From the NCBI GenBank assembly GCA_030639665.1, contig DAOWCC010000047.1, positions 1-13,063 on the forward strand: 13,063 nucleotides of DNA, read 5' to 3'. A program made the translations under genes and the position numbers. A model generated the notes under the pieces. The model ran no database searches, had not been told where the DNA came from, and saw only the letters and a list, made by a program, of their open reading frames with translations. Positions 7,407-13,063 of this stretch are shown in pieces (position 1 is the stretch's first letter; every line of letters starts with the position of its first letter). Origin of the DNA: Elusimicrobiota bacterium (lineage in GTDB: Bacteria; Elusimicrobiota; Elusimicrobia; Elusimicrobiales; UBA9959).

Positions 7407-8306
7407 ATGCGTAAAATGATTCGGAATACTAATTTTATGTCGCAAATGGGACTTCTTTATTGCGTGATTATATGGGGCGCCACATCCATAGTAACAAAAG
7501 CGGCCCTTGATAGCGTTCATCCGATTGCCATGGTGGGCATTAGATTTCTTATCGCCGCGATTATACTTGTTCCATGGGTATTGAAACGGAAAAAAATAGC
7601 GAGACATTTAAAGGAGAGTTTTATTTTGGCTATTTTAATGGCGATTGTTTTTATTTGTTTCACAGTCGGTCTTGTTTATACTACCGCTTCAAATGCCGGT
7701 TTTATAGGCGGTGTCTTCATAATTTTCATACCCGTTTTCTTATTTTTATTCAGAGGCGCGAAACCAAAGGCCATCCAACTGGTTTCAACCGGCATTGTGA
7801 TTTTCGGATTATGGCTGTTAACCGGAGGGGCGAAAGATTTTAATCGCGGGGATGTTCTTATTCTTGTTTGCGCGGCCGTTTACGCGGCGCATCTGATAAT
7901 AACCGATAAATATATTAAAGCCGACGCTGACGCCATATTGCTTGCTTTTCATCAATTTTGGATGGTAGCGCTTATTTCTTTTTTTCTGACAACGATTATG
8001 AATTATCCTTTGGGAGTTCAGTCATCGGGCGGTTGGGTGGCAATTATATTTCTTGCTGTTTTTCCGACGCTTTCGGCTTTTTATGTGCAAATGCTCGCCC
8101 AAAAAAAATTGGAACCTTTTACGGTTGGCCTCGTGTTTACACTTGAGCCTTTATTTGCAGCCGCTTTCGCCTGGACATTGGGCGGAGAAGAAGTGGTTTA
8201 TATAAAAGCTCTCGGAGGGTTTATTATTTTTCTTGGTATGGTGGTCGGAGAGTTTTCGAAGTTTAATTTAAAGCGAGCCGTTAAAAAAGAAGTTCTTCCG
8301 ATATAA
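7407..8306 (+). CDS. EamA/DMT-superfamily membrane transporter
   Basis: A 299-aa hydrophobic protein with about ten predicted membrane helices in two EamA repeats (about 13-140 and 149-283). Typical signs are WGATSIVTKAAL near the N-terminus, the short basic loop VLKRKKIARH (58-67), TASNAGFIGG (93-102) at the end of the first repeat, and EPLFAAAFAWTLGGE (247-261) in the second. The charged tail KFNLKRAVKK is probably cytoplasmic. The DMT superfamily exports amino acids, purines or other small metabolites; the substrate cannot be read from sequence. I chose ATG 7407 because the TATAAT overlaps the upstream in-frame TTG (7383) and ATG (7392), which would not be on the transcript. ATG 7416 and 7437 remain possible. 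No terminator is visible after the stop, so DUF481 transcription may partly be read-through. Confidence 0.87.
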   Translation: MRKMIRNTNFMSQMGLLYCVIIWGATSIVTKAALDSVHPIAMVGIRFLIAAIILVPWVLKRKKIARHLKESFILAILMAIVFICFTVGLVYTTASNAGFIGGVFIIFIPVFLFLFRGAKPKAIQLVSTGIVIFGLWLLTGGAKDFNRGDVLILVCAAVYAAHLIITDKYIKADADAILLAFHQFWMVALISFFLTTIMNYPLGVQSSGGWVAIIFLAVFPTLSAFYVQMLAQKKLEPFTVGLVFTLEPLFAAAFAWTLGGEEVVYIKALGGFIIFLGMVVGEFSKFNLKRAVKKEVLPI

Positions 8307-8391
8307 ACTGCAGGTCAAGATTAAGGTCAAGAACAGCGGGCTAAAAACCGCAAGCTGAGAACGGCGGATTTGTTAAAAATTGGAGATTTTT

Positions 8392-9078
8392 ATGATTAAA
8401 AAAACAATGCTATTTTTGTTTATCTTATGTGGTTTTGGCATTGCCGCTTTTGCAGGAACTTTTGATATGGGTTTAAATTACGCCTCCGGCATTTCAAATA
8501 AAAAAGGAGTGAATACTTCTTTTGAAGTAAAAAAAGGAAGTTTCAGTTTCGGCCTTGATTTTAATTATGCCAAACAAGACGGTTTGACTTCGCAGGATAA
8601 TATGGGTTTTGGAATCGGCTATGATAAAAAGGTTTCAAAGAAATGGTCTTACTGGCTTTTTAATCTTTCCAAATATGACAGAATGCAAAAAATAAATATT
8701 GAGAATTTTTGCGGCGGCGGGCCCAAATACACATTTATTGAAACCAAAAAATTAACGATCATATCTCTCTCAAGCGGATTTTTACAGCATTATATTGACT
8801 ATGAAAATATTGAAAACAAAAATCTCATAAGATTTTCCGGAAGATTAAAGACAAGTTTTATGATTGTCGAGGATATGAGCTTCTATTTTTCAGGTTTTTA
8901 TCAGCCGGATATGGCTGATTTTAACAATTATATTATCAGAATAATAACCGGTTTAAGCCATTCCATCACAAAAACGATATCTCTTAAATTTAAAGTTCAC
9001 AATTTATATCGTTCCGTGACTGAAGCCAAGAAAAACAATGATTTTACATCAACACTGGCTTTGTCCGTAAATTTCTAA
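8392..9078 (+). CDS. Outer-membrane beta-barrel protein, DUF481-like
   Basis: A 228-aa secreted protein. Residues 1-21 are a Sec signal peptide (MIKK, a hydrophobic stretch, cleavage after AFA before Gly22). The mature part has alternating hydrophobic/aromatic strands separated by polar turns and ends in NF, the C-terminal Phe expected of BAM-assembled outer-membrane barrels. The pattern (YDRMQKINIENFCGGGPKY, then FYQPDMADFNNYIIRIITG, then a final LALSVNF strand) fits DUF481/YdiY-like proteins, whose function is poorly known. I chose ATG 8392 over the in-frame TTG at 8380 because GGAG (8382-8385) sits 6 nt before it and the TTG would destroy the signal-peptide start. The 85 nt upstream contain a doubled GGTCAAGA but no clear promoter. 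Confidence 0.75.
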   Translation: MIKKTMLFLFILCGFGIAAFAGTFDMGLNYASGISNKKGVNTSFEVKKGSFSFGLDFNYAKQDGLTSQDNMGFGIGYDKKVSKKWSYWLFNLSKYDRMQKINIENFCGGGPKYTFIETKKLTIISLSSGFLQHYIDYENIENKNLIRFSGRLKTSFMIVEDMSFYFSGFYQPDMADFNNYIIRIITGLSHSITKTISLKFKVHNLYRSVTEAKKNNDFTSTLALSVNF

Positions 9079-9147
9079 AAACCCACTATGGTCGTCTGAT
9101 GTGCATAGCACCTTGTTACGACTCCCAGCATAGCCTTGTGGGTTTTT
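9077..9147. terminator. Bidirectional terminator with a structured 51-nt loop
   Basis: AAAAACCCAC (9077-9086) pairs perfectly with GTGGGTTTTT (9138-9147). Because the outer arms are A-rich and U-rich, it can terminate both the DUF481 gene (plus) and the convergent aminotransferase (minus). Inside, TATG (9087-9090) can pair with CATA (9129-9132), GTCGT (9091-9095) with ACGAC (9118-9122), and GTGC with GCAC around ATA (9101-9111). GCATAGC occurs twice (9103-9109 and 9128-9134), so the CTATG strand has two alternative partners. Confidence 0.75.
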
Positions 9148-9166
9148 ATTTTTAGAGGAAAACTAA

Positions 9167-10585
9167 TTATTTAAGCGCGGATACATAAGCATTATGGAAG
9201 GCTTTCATCTTTTTCACCAGCGCTTTAATATCATCTTTTGGCGGCAGGAAGGTTGTGCGGAAATGAAGCGTTCCCGGCGCTTGGCCGAAGCCCGAACCGG
9301 GCACTACGCAAATTCCCGTTTTTTCCAATAGTTCCATGCAATAAGAGGAGTCTCGTGAAGCCTCATATTTTGCTTTTTCTTCATCAGTCATTTTTTTAAT
9401 ATCTTGCGTGTGGGGCAGTTCAAATTTTACAAAGGCATACATCGCGCCTTGCACCGCGGTAGTTTCCATGCCTTCAATTTCATTTAAACCTTTGCTTAAT
9501 ATTTCGGCTTTTTCTTTTAATTCATTTAGTATGGCGCCGCGTTCTTTTATATAAAGAGCATAGCTCTCATCGCCTTCTTGCGGAGGCGCCGCCATTAAGC
9601 CTGTAACTATTTGACCGCCGACATTTGAGCAAAGACCGATTGATTGTAATTTGATTAGTTGAGCATAAACCTCATCAGTCATATTTCTTACTTCCAGATA
9701 ACCGCCTCTATGACCGCATTCACCAAGGAAGCCCTTGGAAACCGAATGAAAGCTAAAGAGAGTGACATCTTTCTCATTCATCTCATGCATTACTTTGGCA
9801 AAGGAATGGAATTTTAGTCCTTCAATATAAACATTTTCCTGATAAACTTCATCGGCCAGAATTGATAGATTATGGGCTTTGGCAAAACGGATAATCATTT
9901 CTATATTTTCTTTTGATAATACGGCTCCGGTGGGATTGCCCGGGTTTATCACGGCTATAGCCACGGGATTAATACCGGTTTTTTTAGATGTTTCAATGCT
10001 TCTTGTCAGTTCAGCTTCATTTAATTGCCAATTGTTTTTTTCATCAAGAAAATAATTGATTTGCTTGGCGCCGTATAATTCAATGGTGGCGCTATATAAA
10101 GGATATTGCGGAATTGGAATCATATAGCCGTCATTATCGTTTTTTGTTAATAAAGTAAATGCCGACTGCACTCCTTTGCTCGCTCCGTCGGTTAGCATAA
10201 TCCTGTTTATGTCAGTTGGGATATTATCGCGTTTCTTTATAAAATCCGCGATAGCTTGCCTTGCGGAAGGAATACCTTCGCTTTGTGTATAAGCTCCCAT
10301 TCCATTTGGATTTTTCTTTAAGATTATTTTAGCCCGCTCAATGATATCGGCGGGAAAGAGTTTTGTAGTTTCCGGTTTATCCAATATTTCCGGATATTCA
10401 AGCAAACTTAATATTTGCCTGATAAACGAGATGGATTTTTGCTTAAGAGCTTGCGGATTTCCAATATTGCAATAAATTATTTTTTTGCCTTGTTTTTCCA
10501 GTTCTTGCGCCCGGATAACAATGCGGCCTCTTACGGCATAATTGGCTTTAAGAAGTTTTGAATTTATATCGGTAAGTTTTATCAT
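9167..10585 (-). CDS. Alanine aminotransferase, eukaryotic GPT-like type (PLP, class I)
   Basis: A 472-aa PLP enzyme expected to interconvert alanine + 2-oxoglutarate and pyruvate + glutamate. It follows the eukaryotic GPT layout: YAVRGRIVIRAQELE near residue 16, NIGNPQALKQKSISFIRQ, a Gly-rich GAYTQSEG, PIPQYPLYSAT, NPGNPTG (from Asn214), ADEVYQENVY (Asp245), SVSKGFLGECGHRGGY with the PLP-binding Lys284 and Arg293, then VQGAMYAF and ETGICVVPGSGFGQAPGTLHFR at the C-terminus (given here as two parts: ETGICVVPGSG, FGQAPGTLHFR). A longer in-frame start at 10666 would add 27 residues unlike the family and lies upstream of the TATAAT, so the ATG at 10585 is preferred. No ribosome site precedes it. 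The gene is divergent from argG and convergent with DUF481. Confidence 0.92.
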   Translation of the reverse strand: MIKLTDINSKLLKANYAVRGRIVIRAQELEKQGKKIIYCNIGNPQALKQKSISFIRQILSLLEYPEILDKPETTKLFPADIIERAKIILKKNPNGMGAYTQSEGIPSARQAIADFIKKRDNIPTDINRIMLTDGASKGVQSAFTLLTKNDNDGYMIPIPQYPLYSATIELYGAKQINYFLDEKNNWQLNEAELTRSIETSKKTGINPVAIAVINPGNPTGAVLSKENIEMIIRFAKAHNLSILADEVYQENVYIEGLKFHSFAKVMHEMNEKDVTLFSFHSVSKGFLGECGHRGGYLEVRNMTDEVYAQLIKLQSIGLCSNVGGQIVTGLMAAPPQEGDESYALYIKERGAILNELKEKAEILSKGLNEIEGMETTAVQGAMYAFVKFELPHTQDIKKMTDEEKAKYEASRDSSYCMELLEKTGICVVPGSGFGQAPGTLHFRTTFLPPKDDIKALVKKMKAFHNAYVSALK

Positions 10586-10600
10586 GATTAAATTATAACA
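10586..10600 (-). promoter_or_regulatory. Extended -10 promoter of the aminotransferase gene (leaderless)
   Basis: On the minus strand TGT-TATAAT (10600 to 10592) is followed by TTAATC and then the ATG at 10585. The extended TG compensates for the lack of a recognisable -35. The expected start base is the A of the ATG, and no Shine-Dalgarno sequence is present. Confidence 0.65.
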
Positions 10601-10785
10601 AAACGAGAAAGATGGGGAGTAGGATTCAGGGCAAAGGGGAGAGGCAATGGTTGGAAAATTCGGCATATTGTTTTTGTGAAGTAATTGGCAAAAATTTTAA
10701 AATAATTAAGAACAAATCAGTGTTATTTCTTCCATTTATTTATCAATTCGACGCCGTTTGTCTTCTGATAAGTAAAATTGATATG

Positions 10786-10794
10786 TGTTATAAT
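10786..10794 (+). promoter_or_regulatory. Extended -10 promoter of argGH
   Basis: TGT-TATAAT, the same nine bases as the aminotransferase promoter. No good -35 lies at 16-18 nt, as is common with extended -10 elements. The predicted start near 10801 gives a leader of about 107 nt before argG. Confidence 0.65.
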
Positions 10795-10800
10795 ATGAGA

Positions 10801-10907
10801 ATCTTACCGGTTTTCATATTGCTCCGATTAAAACAATTGCGTTTATTTCAGTTTTATTCGGATCATTAAATTTAAATGGTTTCGGCCGGCGTTTATCAGA
10901 GGTTAAA
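10801..10907 (+). promoter_or_regulatory. argG 5' leader with ribosome binding site
   Basis: About 107 nt from the predicted start to the ATG, ending in AGAGG (10898-10902) 5 nt before it. An AT-rich palindrome TTAAATTTAA (10866-10875) lies mid-leader. I do not recognise an ArgR box or a known riboswitch, and there is no arginine-rich leader peptide. Confidence 0.4.
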
Positions 10908-12113
10908 ATGAAAGAAAAAGTAATACTGGCTTATTCGGGAGGATTGGACACTTCCGTGATACTTAAATGGCTGATAAACAAAGGCTATGAAGTTGTTTGT
11001 TATATCGCGGATGTCGGACAAAATGACGATTTTGATAAAGCCAAATCCAAGGCTCTTTCTTTAGGGGCGAGCAAAGTTTATATTGAAGATTTGAAAGAGG
11101 AATTTGTCAAAAACCACATTTTTCAGGCATTGAAAGCAAATGCCCTTTATGAAGGAAAATATCTTCTTGGAACCGCCTTGGCAAGGCCGTTAATAGCCAA
11201 ACAACATATTGAAATAGCGAAAAAAGAAGGGACAAACATAATCGCTCACGGAGCAACAGGCAAAGGCAATGACCAAATCAGATTTGAAATGACTTTTATA
11301 AAACTCATGCCCGAGGTAAAAATTATTAGTCCGTGGAAAGACGGGGGTTTTTTATCTCAGTTTGAAGGAAGGACCGATTTGATTAACTATGCCGAAGAAA
11401 ATCAAATTCCCATAGATTCAACTCTTAAAAAACCATATAGCATGGATGATAATTTAATGCATATGAGTTATGAAGCCGGATTGCTTGAAGACACAAAATA
11501 TGAGCCGCAACAAGATATGTTTCAAAAAACGGTTTCTCCAAAAGACGCGCCGGATAAAGAAACAAAAATAATGATTGAATTTAAGCGGGGAGTTCCGGTA
11601 AAAGTCGAGAATATAAGCGAAGATAAAGCCGTCACGGGAGCGTTAAAATTATTTAAATATCTTAATGAGCTGGCTTCGAGTAATGGTATTGGAAGGATTG
11701 ATATGGTGGAGAATCGTTTTGTTGGAATTAAGTCCCGCGGAGTATATGAAACGCCGGCCGGAACGATTCTTTTAAAAGCGCATTTGGATATTGAGGGCAT
11801 TACTTTGGATAGAGAAGTGTGCCACTTGAAAGATATGCTTATGCCGAAAATTGCCGAGTTAATTTACAATGGTTTTTGGTATAGTCCCGAATTTGATTTT
11901 TTAATGGCGGCGATAGATAAGAGCCAGGAAAATATAGACGGGAAAGTATATTTAACCCTTTATAAAGGAAATGTCATTGTTACCGGACGCGAATCCGAAA
12001 AATCATTATATGATTTGAGTATCGCGAGTATGGACAAATCGGGCGGTTATGATCAAAGAGACGCGATAGGATTCATTAAATTAAACGCATTGCGTTTGAA
12101 ATTGGGCGCTTAA
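10908..12113 (+). CDS. argG: Argininosuccinate synthase
   Basis: Joins citrulline and aspartate with ATP to argininosuccinate, AMP and pyrophosphate, the penultimate step of arginine synthesis. The 401-aa length fits the family. The PP-loop AYSGGLDTS (8-16) starts the ATP-binding domain, followed by YLLGTALARP (85-94), HGATGKGNDQIRFE (114-127) and the synthetase domain with SMDDNLMHMSYEAG (178-191), GIGRIDMVENRFVG and SRGVYETPAGTIL. From memory it resembles human ASS1 along its length, including SYEAGLLED and KDAPDKE segments, rather than a divergent bacterial branch. It is the first gene of an argGH pair: the stop is one base from the argH ATG. The long leader and extended -10 promoter lie upstream. 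Confidence 0.97.
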   Translation: MKEKVILAYSGGLDTSVILKWLINKGYEVVCYIADVGQNDDFDKAKSKALSLGASKVYIEDLKEEFVKNHIFQALKANALYEGKYLLGTALARPLIAKQHIEIAKKEGTNIIAHGATGKGNDQIRFEMTFIKLMPEVKIISPWKDGGFLSQFEGRTDLINYAEENQIPIDSTLKKPYSMDDNLMHMSYEAGLLEDTKYEPQQDMFQKTVSPKDAPDKETKIMIEFKRGVPVKVENISEDKAVTGALKLFKYLNELASSNGIGRIDMVENRFVGIKSRGVYETPAGTILLKAHLDIEGITLDREVCHLKDMLMPKIAELIYNGFWYSPEFDFLMAAIDKSQENIDGKVYLTLYKGNVIVTGRESEKSLYDLSIASMDKSGGYDQRDAIGFIKLNALRLKLGA

Positions 12114-12114
12114 A

Positions 12115-13063
12115 ATGAAAATATGGGATAAGGGAACCGACTTAAAAAAAGAAATCGAGAAATTCACAGTGGGAAGTGATTATTTACTGGATAAAAAACT
12201 GGTGAAATATGATTGTCTTGCTTCCATGGCGCACGCGAAAATGTTGAAAAGCATAAATTTGTTAACGGAAGAAGAGCTTGAAAAATTGATTGGCGGATTA
12301 AAAGAAATAATTGAATTGGATTTGAAAAATCAATTTGAGATAAAGCGGGAAGATGAAGATTGCCATACCGCGATTGAAAATTATTTGATTGATAAATATG
12401 GAGAAACCGGAAAAAAGATACATACGGCAAGATCAAGAAACGATCAGGTTCTTACCGCTTTGCGGTTATTTGAAAAAGAAGAATTAAAACAAATTAAAAA
12501 ATTGATTAAAGACTTTATGAAAACAGTAGAGTCATTTATCAAAAGCAATGGAAGCGTAGAATTGCCCGGCTATACGCATATGCAAAAAGCAATGCCGATG
12601 GATATTAAAATGTGGGTCGGAAGCTATAAAGACTCAATGGCGGATAATACGCGTCTGCTTGATTTTGTTATAAATTTAACGGATCAAAATCCGTTGGGAA
12701 GCGCTGCGGGCTTTGGAGTCCCGATTTTTAAATTAGATAAGAAACTGACGGCTCAGGAGCTGAATTTCTCAAAAGTAATGGACAATCCCATGTATTGCCA
12801 GTTAAGCAGGGGAAAGTTTGAAGCTCAGGTTATGAATGCCATATCCTCAATCATGTTTGATTTAAACAAACTGGCGATGGATCTAATGCTTTTTAGCATG
12901 AAAGAATTTGATTTTGTCTCATTGCCCGGTGAGTTTTGCACAGGCAGTTCCATAATGCCTCAAAAAAATAATCCGGATGTGTTGGAATTGATGAGAGCAA
13001 AATATCATATTGTTTTGGGGGAAGAATTTAAAATCAAAAGTTTAATCGGAAATTTGATTTCAG
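12115..13063 (+). CDS. argH: Argininosuccinate lyase, 3'-truncated by window edge
   Basis: Splits argininosuccinate into arginine and fumarate. The 316 visible codons are open to the window end; about 450 residues would be usual. The start ATG 12115 lies one base after the argG stop, with no strong ribosome site, consistent with translational coupling. Visible fumarase/aspartase-superfamily motifs: SMAHAKML (37-44), HTARSRNDQV (103-112), PGYTHMQKAMP with the probable catalytic His155, and the signature GSSIMPQKNNPD (277-288) holding the catalytic serine. The N-terminus (KIWDKGT, then LVKYDCLASMAHA) follows the shorter form I associate with Bacteroidetes-type ArgH rather than the WGGRF start of enterobacterial ones. 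The fumarate formed and aspartate used by the pair connect to the TCA intermediates handled by the upstream genes. Confidence 0.95.
   Translation, partial: MKIWDKGTDLKKEIEKFTVGSDYLLDKKLVKYDCLASMAHAKMLKSINLLTEEELEKLIGGLKEIIELDLKNQFEIKREDEDCHTAIENYLIDKYGETGKKIHTARSRNDQVLTALRLFEKEELKQIKKLIKDFMKTVESFIKSNGSVELPGYTHMQKAMPMDIKMWVGSYKDSMADNTRLLDFVINLTDQNPLGSAAGFGVPIFKLDKKLTAQELNFSKVMDNPMYCQLSRGKFEAQVMNAISSIMFDLNKLAMDLMLFSMKEFDFVSLPGEFCTGSSIMPQKNNPDVLELMRAKYHIVLGEEFKIKSLIGNLIS

Larger units (their letters stand above)
10586..10907. other. 322-nt divergent intergenic region between aminotransferase and argG
   Basis: It contains the minus-strand promoter at 10592-10600, the plus-strand promoter at 10786-10794, and the argG leader. 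Bases 10611-10650 are unusually G-rich on the plus strand (three runs of three or more G) and the rest is AT-rich. I see no coding sequence I would support; an 85-codon frame at 10612-10869 spans both promoters and looks fortuitous. Confidence 0.7.

Noticed and set aside
8380..8391. TTG start for the DUF481 protein
   Set aside because: The GGAG ribosome site overlaps these codons and points to ATG 8392, which also gives a standard signal peptide.
10611..10650. Possible G-quadruplex in the G-rich stretch
   Set aside because: Only three runs of three or more G are present, short of the four needed for a standard quadruplex.
10586..10666. Longer N-terminus for the aminotransferase (start at 10666)
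   Set aside because: The extra 27 residues do not resemble the family and would lie upstream of the TATAAT that precedes the ATG at 10585.
10612..10869. 85-codon plus-strand frame between the aminotransferase and argG
   Set aside because: It overlaps both predicted promoters, has no ribosome site and shows no protein-like composition or recognisable family.
1..13063. CRISPR array, transposase, phage or toxin-antitoxin genes
   Set aside because: No regularly spaced direct repeats and no such proteins are visible on either strand; the window is mostly metabolic genes.

Overview
The window (about 13 kb, moderately AT-rich) carries nine protein genes, the first and last cut by the window edges. 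It looks like a chromosomal segment of a diderm (Gram-negative) bacterium. A DUF481-type beta-barrel protein with a signal peptide and a C-terminal Phe implies an outer membrane. Aconitase, two-subunit ATP-citrate lyase and isocitrate dehydrogenase in one unit suggest reductive (or reversed) TCA chemistry. Several proteins (ATP-citrate lyase, alanine aminotransferase, argininosuccinate synthase) resemble the eukaryote-type branches of their families. I cannot assign a phylum; an uncultivated anaerobic lineage of the Elusimicrobiota/Omnitrophota kind is only a guess.

Region 1 (1-5706), plus strand: 3' part of aconitase, then aclB and aclA (ATP-citrate lyase small and large subunits, 4-bp overlap), then after a 90-nt gap an isocitrate-dehydrogenase-family gene, closed by a strong intrinsic terminator. 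In the reductive direction 2-oxoglutarate + CO2 would become isocitrate, citrate, then acetyl-CoA + oxaloacetate. In reverse the same enzymes would make 2-oxoglutarate and conserve ATP. No citrate synthase gene is present in the window.

Region 2 (5707-6046): a gene-free island packed with consecutive inverted repeats, including an 85-bp element whose TGTAGCGG/CCGCTACA ends enclose two hairpins.

Region 3 (6047-10585): an M20 metallopeptidase (minus), a divergent EamA/DMT transporter (plus), a DUF481 outer-membrane protein (plus), and a eukaryotic-type alanine aminotransferase (minus). A complex bidirectional terminator separates the last two. The transporter and the aminotransferase each have a TATAAT exactly 6 nt before the ATG and no Shine-Dalgarno sequence, so they are predicted to be leaderless.

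Region 4 (10586-13063), plus strand: a 322-nt divergent promoter region, then argG and argH (cut at the window end), the last two steps of arginine synthesis. The aminotransferase and arginine genes draw on 2-oxoglutarate/glutamate and oxaloacetate/aspartate carbon, which links them loosely to region 1.

I found no CRISPR array, tRNA, rRNA gene, transposase or phage gene. The content is mainly central metabolism; the least ordinary parts are the repeat island, the leaderless promoters, and the hairpin terminator containing a 14-nt antisense match to 16S rRNA.
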